The notes beneath the pieces are model-generated. The model saw only the letters and a program-made list of their open reading frames with translations. It had not been told where the DNA came from and made no database searches. From contig NZ_AP026966.1 of assembly GCF_027923905.1 (NCBI RefSeq), forward strand, positions 5,271,001 to 5,335,000: DNA of 64,000 bases, read 5' to 3'. The position numbers were made by a program, and so were the translations under genes. Positions 55,737 through 64,000 of this stretch are shown here, one piece after another. Within the stretch, counting starts at the first letter, position 1, and the number at the start of each line of letters is the position of its first letter. The stretch comes from Massilia varians (GTDB lineage: Bacteria > Pseudomonadota > Gammaproteobacteria > Burkholderiales > Burkholderiaceae_D).

Positions 55737-57191
55737 ATGGCACACCTGAACGACCCTTCCCTGCTGCGCCAGCAGGCCTATGTGGGCGGCGAATGGCGCG
55801 ACGCCGACGATGGCGCAAGCATCGAGGTGGCCAACCCGGCCACCGGCGAACTGCTGGGCCGCGTGCCGCGCATGGGCGCGCAGGAGACGCGCCGCGCGAT
55901 CCAGGCCGCCGATGCCGCCTGGCCGGCATGGCGCCGCAAGACCGCCAAGGAACGCGCCGCCATCCTGCGCCGCTGGTACGGGCTCATGATGGACAACGCC
56001 GACGACCTGGCGCGCCTGATGACGCTCGAACAGGGCAAGCCGCTGTCCGAATCGACAGGCGAGATCGCCTATGCGGCCTCGTTCTTCGAATGGTTCGGCG
56101 AACAGGCCAAGCGCATCGCCGGCGACACCCTGGAGCCGCCGGCGCGCAATCTGCGCCTCCTGGTGACCAAGGAGCCGATCGGCGTGTGCGCGGCCATCAC
56201 GCCCTGGAACTTCCCGGCCGCGATGATCGCCCGCAAGGTCGCCCCGGCGCTCGCCGCCGGCTGCCCGATCGTGCTCAAGCCCGCCGAGCTGACGCCCTTC
56301 TCGGCGCTGGCGCTGGCCGAACTGGGCGAGCGCGCGGGCGTGCCCAAGGGCGTCTTTTCGGTGGTGACGGGCGAGGCCAAGGCCATCGGCGGCGAGATGT
56401 GCGCCAACCCGGTCGTGCGCAAGCTGAGCTTCACCGGTTCGACCCAGGTCGGGCGGCTCCTGATGGAGCAATGCGCGCCCACGCTCAAGAAGCTGTCGCT
56501 GGAACTGGGCGGCAATGCCTCCTTCATCGTGTTCGACGATGCCGACCTGGACGCCGCGGTCGAGGGTGCGCTCGCATCGAAATACCGCAACACCGGCCAG
56601 ACCTGCGTGTGCGCCAACCGCATCTACGTGCAGGACGGGATCTACGAAGCCTTCGCACAAAAATTCACGCAGGCGGTGCAAGGGCTCAAGGTGGGCAACG
56701 GGCTCGACGAGGGCGTGACGCAGGGGCCGCTGATCGAGGAAAAGGCGGTGGCGAAGGTCGAGCAGCACATCGAGGACGCGTTGTCGAAAGGGGCGACGCT
56801 GCTGCTGGGCGGCCGGCGTCACCAGCTAGGACGCAGCTTCTTCCAGCCGACCGTGCTGGGCGACGTGACGGAGAACATGCGCATCGCGGGCGAGGAAACC
56901 TTCGGGCCGGTGGCGCCGCTGTTCCGGTTCAAGACGGAAGAGGAAGTGATCCGGCTTGCCAACGCCTCCGAATACGGCCTGGCGTCCTACTTCTATGCGC
57001 GCGACGTGGCGCGCGTGTTCCGGGTGGCGGAGCAGATCGAGACCGGCATGGTGGGCGTGAATACCGGCCTGATCTCGAACGAGATCGCGCCCTTCGGCGG
57101 CGTGAAGCAGTCGGGGATGGGGCGCGAAGGCTCGGTCTACGGCATGGACGACTACCTGGTCATCAAGTACATCTGCCTGGGCGGGATGTGA
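55737..57191 (+). CDS. gabD: Succinate-semialdehyde dehydrogenase
   Basis: A 484-residue NADP-type dehydrogenase that turns succinate semialdehyde, from GABA, into succinate. It has TPWNFPAAMIARKVAPALAAGC in two motifs, FTGSTQVGRLL, catalytic Glu in LELGGNASFIVFDDADLD and Cys in NTGQTCVCANR, followed by EETFGPVAPLF and PFGGVKQSGMGREGS. The CVCANR segment and overall length match GabD. The ATG at 55737 has AAAGGA in front. It completes the putrescine-GABA-succinate route together with the genes from 44.8 to 53.1 kb, though a GABA transaminase is not separate from SpuC here. Confidence 0.93.
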   Translation: MAHLNDPSLLRQQAYVGGEWRDADDGASIEVANPATGELLGRVPRMGAQETRRAIQAADAAWPAWRRKTAKERAAILRRWYGLMMDNADDLARLMTLEQGKPLSESTGEIAYAASFFEWFGEQAKRIAGDTLEPPARNLRLLVTKEPIGVCAAITPWNFPAAMIARKVAPALAAGCPIVLKPAELTPFSALALAELGERAGVPKGVFSVVTGEAKAIGGEMCANPVVRKLSFTGSTQVGRLLMEQCAPTLKKLSLELGGNASFIVFDDADLDAAVEGALASKYRNTGQTCVCANRIYVQDGIYEAFAQKFTQAVQGLKVGNGLDEGVTQGPLIEEKAVAKVEQHIEDALSKGATLLLGGRRHQLGRSFFQPTVLGDVTENMRIAGEETFGPVAPLFRFKTEEEVIRLANASEYGLASYFYARDVARVFRVAEQIETGMVGVNTGLISNEIAPFGGVKQSGMGREGSVYGMDDYLVIKYICLGGM

Positions 57192-57197
57192 AGGTGC

Positions 57198-57566
57198 TTA
57201 CTTCTTGTACTCGTGATATTTGCGCGCATCCCCGCGCACCTGCTCGGCCGGGTATTTCTCCCGGTTGAGCACCATCTTTTCCTGCACCGCCGCGAACAGG
57301 TCGACGTCGAGCTTGTCGGCCAGGCGCACGAGATACACCAGCACGTCGGCCATCTCGTGGCGCACTTCACGCGCCTTGTCCGGGCCGAGTTCGTCGAGCC
57401 GGCCATGCTGCAGCCACTGGAAATGCTCCAGCAGCTCGGCCGCTTCGACGCTCAGGGCCGAGGCCAGGTTCTTGGGCGTGTGAAACTGGTCCCAGTCGCG
57501 CTCGTCCACGAAGCTGCGCACCAGCGCGCGCAGCTGGATGAGGTCACTGTCCGCGGCGTTCGTCAC
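57198..57566 (-). CDS. MazG-like nucleotide pyrophosphohydrolase
   Basis: A 122-residue all-helical protein of the RS21-C6/MazG-like type, which cleaves non-canonical or surplus NTPs to NMPs. The Mg-binding EExE...ExxD pattern is VEAAELLEHFQWL and EMADVLVYLVRLADKL. It starts at GTG 57566 (VTNAADSDLIQ), with GGAG at 9-nt spacing, inside the last 23 bp of the carbonic anhydrase gene; a longer reading from ATG 57581 is possible. The overlap suggests translational coupling with that gene. Confidence 0.87.
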   Translation of the reverse strand: MTNAADSDLIQLRALVRSFVDERDWDQFHTPKNLASALSVEAAELLEHFQWLQHGRLDELGPDKAREVRHEMADVLVYLVRLADKLDVDLFAAVQEKMVLNREKYPAEQVRGDARKYHEYKK

Positions 57567-58239
57567 GCACCTGGTCTCCATCGAGGTAGCCGGTGAGGAC
57601 GCGCTGCAGCTTGGGCGCGATCTCATCAAAGCTGCTGACCGTGATGCCGAGGTCGCGCAGCAGGCCGTCGTGCACGCCGTAGACCCAGCTGTGGATGGTC
57701 AGCGGCTGGCCGCGTTCCCAGGCATCGCGCACGATGGTGGTCTGGGCCACGTTGATCACCTGCTCGGCCACGTTCAGTTCCACCAGGCGGTTGACGGCGG
57801 CGCGGCCGACCACGTTGCCGAGGTACTTGCCGTGCTTCTCGCGCACGTCGCGCACGTGGCCCAGCCAGTTGTCGGCCATGCCCACACGGGTGCCGGTGAG
57901 CGCCGCGCCGACGCCCGAGCAGCCGTAGTGGCCGCACAGGATGATGTGCTTCACCTTCAGCACGTCGATCGCGAACTGCAACACGCTCAGGCAATTCAGG
58001 TCGGAATGTGCGACCACGTTGGCGATGTTGCGGTGCACGAACAGCTCGCCCGGCAGCATGCCCAGCAGCTCGTTGGCGGGCACGCGGCTGTCGGAGCAGC
58101 CGATCCACAGGTATTCCGGCGCCTGCTGTTCCGACAGCGCCTTGAAGAAGTTCGGGTCTTGCGCCACCATCGAGGCGGCCCATTTGCGGTTGCGTGCAAA
58201 GAGCTCTTCGGCGCTCACGCCCGTCGTGTTGTTATCCAT
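57544..58239 (-). CDS. can: Beta-class carbonic anhydrase
   Basis: A 231-residue zinc enzyme interconverting CO2 and bicarbonate in the cytoplasm. Ligand motifs are CSDSRVP (Cys, Asp, Arg) near residue 43 and HYGCSGVGAAL (His, Cys) near residue 100. The C-terminal WVYGVHDGLLRDLGI is typical of the Can type. The ATG at 58239 is used; the frame is open upstream through repeat element B, which is not part of the protein. MazG-like gene overlaps its end. Confidence 0.95.
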   Translation of the reverse strand: MDNNTTGVSAEELFARNRKWAASMVAQDPNFFKALSEQQAPEYLWIGCSDSRVPANELLGMLPGELFVHRNIANVVAHSDLNCLSVLQFAIDVLKVKHIILCGHYGCSGVGAALTGTRVGMADNWLGHVRDVREKHGKYLGNVVGRAAVNRLVELNVAEQVINVAQTTIVRDAWERGQPLTIHSWVYGVHDGLLRDLGITVSSFDEIAPKLQRVLTGYLDGDQVRDERRGQ

Positions 58240-58282
58240 TGTTTTCCCTGGTTGATGCGTGCTGAATGGGCGAAAGTATACC

Positions 58283-58383
58283 GTAGGGTGGTCGGCTCCG
58301 CCGACCGCGCGTCCAGCTCCGGCATGTTTTGTGGCTACTCGTTCGGGCGTTGAACGCGCGCACGGCGGAGCCGTGCACCCTAC
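58283..58383. repeat. Palindromic repeat element B with GTAGGGTG termini
   Basis: A 101-bp segment with terminal inverted repeats GTAGGGTGgtCGGCTCCGCCG at the left and GTAGGGTGcaCGGCTCCGCCG at the right on the opposite strand. Each arm also folds on itself (gtcggctccgccgac; cacggctccgccgtg). It shares the GTAGGGTG ends and a cgttgaacgcg-type core with element A at 5526. It lies between the can start and the dnaJ terminator, in the upstream region of can. Confidence 0.75.
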
Positions 58384-58384
58384 G

Positions 58385-58421
58385 AAAAACCGCCGGGAAC
58401 TTGCGTCGCCCGGCGGTTTCA
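58385..58421 (-). terminator. Terminator of dnaJ
   Basis: An 11-bp stem (58387-58397 with 58409-58419) with A5 on the left, giving a T run on the minus strand, 15 bp after the dnaJ stop. Confidence 0.85.
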
Positions 58422-58434
58422 TGAGGATGCCTTC

Positions 58435-59559
58435 TTACTCGAAGAAGTCCTTGACCTTGTCCATCCAACCCTTGCTCTGCGGGCTGTGCTTGGCCCCCCC
58501 CTCGGTGGTCGAGCGCTCGAACTCGCGCAGCAGTTCCTTCTGCTTGTCGGTCAGCTTGACCGGGGTCTCGACGACCACGTGGCAGAACAGGTCGCCAGTG
58601 TAGCCCGAACGCACACCCTTGACGCCCTTGCCCTTGAGGCGGAAGGTCTTGCCGGTCTGGGTGCCTTCGGGCACCGTGAACGACACCTTGCCGGTGAGGG
58701 TAGGCACTTCGATCTCGCCGCCCAGCGCCGCCTTGGCGAAGGAGATCGGCATCTCGCAATGCAGGTCGTCGCCTTCGCGCTGGAACACCGGGTGCGGCTT
58801 GATGTGGATCTCGACGTACAGGTCGCCCGCCGGTCCGCCGTTCGTGCCCGGCTCGCCGTTGCCGGTCGAGCGGATGCGCATGCCGTTGTCGATGCCGGCC
58901 GGGATCTTCACTTCCAGGGTCTTGTTGCGCTTGATGCGTCCGGCGCCGCCGCAGGCCGCGCAGGGTTCCGGGATGATCTTGCCGCTGCCGTGGCACTTCG
59001 GGCAGGTCTGCTGGATGCTGAAGAAGCCCTGCTGCATGCGCACCTGGCCGTGGCCCGAGCAGGTGGTGCAGGTCACCGGCTGGGTGCCCGGCTTGGCGCC
59101 GCTGCCATGGCAGGTGTCGCACTTGTCCCAGCTCGGCACGCGGATGGTGGTCTCGTAGCCGTGCGCCGCCTGCTCCAGGGTGATCTCGAGGTTGTAGCGC
59201 AGGTCGGCGCCGCGGTACACCTGCGGGCCCGAGCTGCGGCCGCGGCCGCCGCCGCCGAAGATGTCGCCGAAGATGTCGCCGAAGGCATCGCCGAAGCCGC
59301 CGGCGCCGAAACCGCCGCCGCCGCCCATGTTCGGATCGACGCCGGCATGACCGTAACGGTCATAGGCCTCGCGCTTCTCCGGATTGGTCAGCATCTCGTA
59401 GGCTTCCTTGACCTCCTTGAACTTCTCTTCCGCTTCCTTGTTGTCGGGGTTGCGGTCAGGGTGGTATTTCATCGCAAGCTTGCGATAGGCCTTCTTGATG
59501 TCGTCTTCCGACGCGTTCTTGGCGACCCCGAGGATCTCGTAAAAATCACGCTTTGCCAT
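58435..59559 (-). CDS. dnaJ: Chaperone DnaJ
   Basis: DnaJ stimulates DnaK ATPase and delivers unfolded proteins. 374 residues: J domain 1-70 with the HPD in MKYHPDRNP, a Gly/Phe-rich region with a repeated FGDIFGD motif, a zinc-finger domain with four CxxCxGxG units ([32 protein letters not shown]), and the substrate-binding C-terminal domains. The ATG at 59559 (MAKRDFYE) is used, two residues after an alternative. It follows dnaK on the same strand. Confidence 0.97.
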   Translation of the reverse strand: MAKRDFYEILGVAKNASEDDIKKAYRKLAMKYHPDRNPDNKEAEEKFKEVKEAYEMLTNPEKREAYDRYGHAGVDPNMGGGGGFGAGGFGDAFGDIFGDIFGGGGRGRSSGPQVYRGADLRYNLEITLEQAAHGYETTIRVPSWDKCDTCHGSGAKPGTQPVTCTTCSGHGQVRMQQGFFSIQQTCPKCHGSGKIIPEPCAACGGAGRIKRNKTLEVKIPAGIDNGMRIRSTGNGEPGTNGGPAGDLYVEIHIKPHPVFQREGDDLHCEMPISFAKAALGGEIEVPTLTGKVSFTVPEGTQTGKTFRLKGKGVKGVRSGYTGDLFCHVVVETPVKLTDKQKELLREFERSTTEGGAKHSPQSKGWMDKVKDFFE

Positions 59560-59600
59560 TGGCGGCACCTTGCTTGTTGATCTGGTAAAACGGTGTGTGC

Positions 59601-59642
59601 AAAAAAACCGAGCCGGGGAACCATGTGGTCGCAGCGGCTCGG
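59601..59642 (-). terminator. Hairpin between dnaK and dnaJ
   Basis: An 8-bp stem (59608-59615 with 59635-59642) is followed on the minus strand by seven T. It would end or attenuate the grpE-dnaK message before dnaJ. Confidence 0.75.
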
Positions 59643-59700
59643 CGGGTCCCGTGACAGGGAGCGGACGAGTGTAACCCAGCTCGTCCGTCCCCGCAGGGAA

Positions 59701-61641
<1,941 letters not shown>

Positions 61642-61731
61642 GTTGTTTTCCTTTTGAATGCTGTAGTTTCGGATAGAGTCAATATTGGGAAATACCGCGT
61701 CCTTTCAAGGGCGCAGTATCCAGCTCCTGCT

Positions 61732-62343
61732 TTACTTCGGCGCCGCCGCCGTCACGATGGCCGGACGCAGCAGGCGGTCGGCGATCATGTAGCCCTTCTG
61801 CAGCACGGCGACCACGGTATTGGCTTCCTGCTCGGACGGCACCACGGCCACGGCCTGGTGCTTGTTCGGGTCGAGCTTCTCGCCCGCCGCCGGCATCACT
61901 TCGACCAGGCGGTTCTTCTCGAACGCGGCGGTCAGCTGCTTGAGCGTCATCTCGACGCCTTCGCGGATCGCTTCGACGGTCTGCGACTCGACCTTCAGCG
62001 CCATTTCCAGGCTGTCGCGCACCGGCACCATGGCCTCGGCGAAGCTTTCGATGGCGAATTTATGGGCCTTGCTGACGTCTTCCTGGGCGCGGCGGCGGAT
62101 GTTTTCCGCGTCGGCCTTGGCACGCATGAAGGCGTCGTGCATCTCGGCCAGCTTGGCTTCGGTGGCGCTGAGCTGGGCTTCCAGTTCGGACTGCGCCGAG
62201 GTGTCGGCGCTTGGCGGCACACCAGCCTGGCCGGCGCTGGCCTGGGCCGCCTCGTTTGCGGCGGCGGCGGTAGCGGCATCAGCCGGCTGCGGCGCGGCGC
62301 CGTTGCCCTGTTGGGACAGCTCTTGGTTTTCTTGGTCTTGCAT
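61732..62343 (-). CDS. grpE: Nucleotide-exchange factor GrpE
   Basis: GrpE releases ADP from DnaK. 203 residues, with an acidic, alanine-rich N-terminal tail, a long coiled coil ([33 protein letters not shown]), and the beta-domain signature ending [40 protein letters not shown] in two motifs. The ATG at 62343 (MQDQEN) is used. Preceded by a sigma32 promoter and followed by dnaK. Confidence 0.96.
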   Translation of the reverse strand: MQDQENQELSQQGNGAAPQPADAATAAAANEAAQASAGQAGVPPSADTSAQSELEAQLSATEAKLAEMHDAFMRAKADAENIRRRAQEDVSKAHKFAIESFAEAMVPVRDSLEMALKVESQTVEAIREGVEMTLKQLTAAFEKNRLVEVMPAAGEKLDPNKHQAVAVVPSEQEANTVVAVLQKGYMIADRLLRPAIVTAAAPK

Positions 62344-62410
62344 CGAAAAAACTCCTAGAATCAAGGACTTGGCTGAGTTGGTAACGTGTCCTGCCTGACA
62401 CACAGGGCCC

Positions 62411-62439
62411 TACATGGGGCGATGTCCTACATTTTCAAG
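62411..62439 (-). promoter_or_regulatory. Sigma32 heat-shock promoter of the grpE-dnaK operon
   Basis: The minus strand reads CTTGAAA, 13 bp, then CCCCATGTA (62433-62439 and 62411-62419), closely matching the sigma32 consensus CTTGAAA-N11-15-CCCCATNT. It lies about 70 bp before the grpE ATG. Confidence 0.9.
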
Positions 62440-62541
62440 GGGCATTTCCAGGTCACCCATGAAAAAGTAGACATCATTTGTTACAAGATTTACGCTTTCC
62501 CTGAATCATTTCTCAATGAAAAGTCTTACCCTTCCTGACAA

Positions 62542-62563
62542 GCTTGCAGTAAACACTGCAAGC
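62542..62563. repeat. Perfect inverted repeat in front of the micro-ORF
   Basis: Nine-base arms gcttgcagt and actgcaagc with a 4-base loop (aaac). It ends 17 bp before the ATG of the short ORF and 4 bp before its ribosome-binding site, a place where a hairpin or a bound regulator could control its expression. Confidence 0.7.
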
Positions 62564-62580
62564 ATCCGGGAGCAGACATC

Positions 62581-62682
62581 ATGAGACTTCAACTGATCAG
62601 CGGCGCCATCGTGCTGTACACCCTCGCGGTGCTGGCATGGCTGTGCCATGTCGGCATCGGCGCAACACCCTGGCATGCCTGA
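62581..62682 (+). CDS. Small membrane protein of 33 residues
   Basis: A short ORF not linked to any family I know. It begins MRLQLISGAIVLYTLAVLAW and ends ATPWHA, so one hydrophobic helix (about 5-25) with a short periplasmic or cytoplasmic tail. Support is a good ribosome-binding site (GGAG, 8-nt spacing), the AUG start and its isolated position on the plus strand between grpE and hemH, both on the minus strand. A perfect inverted repeat lies just upstream. The size resembles small regulatory subunits or stress peptides. Coding status is not certain. Confidence 0.5.
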   Translation: MRLQLISGAIVLYTLAVLAWLCHVGIGATPWHA

Positions 62683-62723
62683 GGCGGTAACCGCCTATTT
62701 TAACAGGTCGACAAGCAGCGGCT

Positions 62724-63827
62724 TTACGCGCCCAACTGGGCCGCGTACTGGGCGCCGACCTGGGCATCGCGGCGCCGGGCCGCGCGCTGGGCCGGCGTCA
62801 GGATGGTCGGCCAGCCGATCAGGTGCTGTTCGGCGATCTCGGCCAGGCCGGTAATCCAGGCCGGCGACACGTTCAGGCAGGGAATGTAGTGGTATTCCTT
62901 GCCGCCGGCAGACTCGAAGTCGTGCCGCACTTCCATATTGATCTCTTCCAGGGTTTCCAGGCAGTCGCTGGTGAAGCCGGGGCAGATCACGTCGATCCGC
63001 TCCACGCCCTGGCGCGCCAGTTCCTGCACCGTCGGCGCCGTATAGGGCTGCAGCCACTCGGCCTTGCCGAAGCGCGACTGGAAGGTGACGATGTATTCGT
63101 CGGCGCCCATGCCCAGCGCCACCGCCAGCAGGCGCGCGGTCTTGTGGCATTCGCAGAAATACGGGTCGCCCAGCATCAGGGTGCGCTTGGGCGTGCCGTG
63201 GAAGCTCATCACCAGCTTCTGGCCGCGGCCGTGGGCTTCCCAGTACGATTCCACCTGCGCGCGCAGCGCCTCGATATAGCCTTCGTGGTCGTGGTAGTGG
63301 CGCACCAGGCGCAGCTCGGGGATGTTGCGCACCTGCGCGTAGTGGGCATGGACGGCGTCCCAGACCGAGGCGGTGGTGGTGCCGGAATACTGGGGATAGG
63401 CCGGCAGCACCACGATGCGCTGGCAGTGCTCGGCCTGCAGGCGGTCCAGCACCTCGGGCAGCGAGGGCGAGCCGTAGCGCATCGCCATCGCCACCTTCAC
63501 GCCCTCATGGCCGCGCTCGGCCAGGGTCTTTTCCAGCAGCGCCGCCTGCTTCTGGGTGTGCACCTTGAGCGGCGAGCCTTCCTTGGTCCAGATGCTGCGG
63601 TACTTGGCGGCCGACTGGCCGGAGCGGAAAGGCAGGATGAACAGGTTCAGGATGAACCACCAGATCATGGCCGGGATCTCGACCACGCGCGGATCGGACA
63701 GGAACTGCTTCAGGTAGCGGCGCACGGCCTTGCGGGTGGGCTCGTCCGGCGTACCCAGGTTGACCAGCACGATGGCGCTGGAGGACACGGTACCGTGGGG
63801 GAAAGGCGGTTCTCGTCGAAAAGGCAT
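62724..63827 (-). CDS. hemH: Ferrochelatase
   Basis: HemH inserts ferrous iron into protoporphyrin IX, the last haem step, at the inner membrane. 367 residues: VLVNLGTPDEPTRKAVRRYLKQFLSDPRVVE, GSPLKVHTQKQAALL, VAMRYGSPSLPEVL with the porphyrin-binding region, the iron-binding histidine in LVMSFHGTPKRT, TFQSRFGKAEWLQPYT and PGFTSDCLETLEEI. These are shown as separate motifs along the protein. The ATG at 63827 is preferred to 63899. The typical betaproteobacterial neighbours are grpE-hrcA; here the micro-ORF and grpE follow. Confidence 0.96.
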   Translation of the reverse strand: MPFRREPPFPHGTVSSSAIVLVNLGTPDEPTRKAVRRYLKQFLSDPRVVEIPAMIWWFILNLFILPFRSGQSAAKYRSIWTKEGSPLKVHTQKQAALLEKTLAERGHEGVKVAMAMRYGSPSLPEVLDRLQAEHCQRIVVLPAYPQYSGTTTASVWDAVHAHYAQVRNIPELRLVRHYHDHEGYIEALRAQVESYWEAHGRGQKLVMSFHGTPKRTLMLGDPYFCECHKTARLLAVALGMGADEYIVTFQSRFGKAEWLQPYTAPTVQELARQGVERIDVICPGFTSDCLETLEEINMEVRHDFESAGGKEYHYIPCLNVSPAWITGLAEIAEQHLIGWPTILTPAQRAARRRDAQVGAQYAAQLGA

Positions 63828-63909
63828 GGCGATATGAAGGTGAAGGACGCCCGGTATTATAAGTGGCGTCCCCCTGGCGTATCCATTTAAGGTGAACAAT
63901 AGCGGGTCA

Positions 63910-64000
63910 TCAAGTGCTGGTGTGCAGGCGCACGTCGATGTTGTTGCGGGTGGCGTTCGAGTAGGGGCAGACCACGTGGGCCTTGTCGACCAGGTCTTTG
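63910..64000 (-). CDS. ohr: Organic hydroperoxide resistance protein, partial
   Basis: Only the last 29 codons are inside the window. They read KDLVDKAHVVCPYSNATRNN and end IDVRLHTST. The VCPYSNATR motif holds the resolving cysteine of Ohr/OsmC-type thiol peroxidases that reduce organic hydroperoxides. The 5' part lies beyond the window, so start and regulator (usually OhrR) are not visible. Confidence 0.88.
   Translation of the reverse strand, partial: KDLVDKAHVVCPYSNATRNNIDVRLHTST

Overview
The window looks like a chromosomal segment of a high-GC betaproteobacterium of the family Oxalobacteraceae, close to Massilia, Duganella or Janthinobacterium. This rests on gene content and order (purM / hda-HAD-pcnB-folK-panB, pgk-pyk, sucCD, recA-recX, grpE-dnaK-dnaJ, hemH), protein style and GC richness; no rRNA marker is present. 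I see no tRNA, rRNA, prophage or CRISPR array.

Layout. 0-16 kb: central metabolism (pyk end, pgk, sucCD), an AzlCD amino-acid exporter, a BepA-like M48 protease, moaC, a MerR regulator beside a fasciclin protein, a PilZ protein, an S9 peptidase, and a type IV pilin behind a well-matched sigma54 promoter. 16-23 kb: recX/recA with a tandemly duplicated LexA-box region, then a TctDE-like two-component system apparently co-transcribed with a DUF4212/sodium-solute symporter pair. 23-28 kb: a second S9 peptidase and purM converge on a bidirectional terminator, and a 1.84-kb group II (IIC-like) intron sits exactly at that terminator's edge. 28-33.3 kb: a tightly packed housekeeping operon from hda to thpR. 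33.3-44.8 kb: a DeoR/MFS group and a dense block of signalling genes, several visibly damaged. 44.8-57.2 kb: a putrescine/GABA catabolic block (PuuC-like dehydrogenase, symporter, SpuC-like aminotransferase, PuuA- and PuuD-like enzymes, GabD). It is interrupted by a two-gene islet and also holds a broken chemoreceptor and a secreted beta/gamma-crystallin protein. 57.2-64 kb: MazG-like protein, carbonic anhydrase, the heat-shock operon with a consensus-like sigma32 promoter, a 33-residue membrane micro-ORF, hemH and the end of ohr.

Most interesting points. (1) The islet at 48.02-49.39 kb encodes a protein with a C-terminal glycine-zipper membrane hairpin and a small partner. It is bounded by a degraded copy of the 3' end of the neighbouring aminotransferase gene, and looks like an acquired toxin/immunity pair. 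(2) Three signalling loci carry single-base deletions and/or internal in-frame losses (a LytS/LytTR pair, a hybrid kinase, a chemoreceptor), while the housekeeping genes appear intact. (3) A 134-bp palindromic element supplies the stop codons of both flanking convergent genes; a related element lies at 58.3 kb. (4) A short membrane ORF behind a perfect inverted repeat lies between grpE and hemH.

Start codons were chosen from ribosome-binding-site spacing and family alignment from memory; no database search was run.
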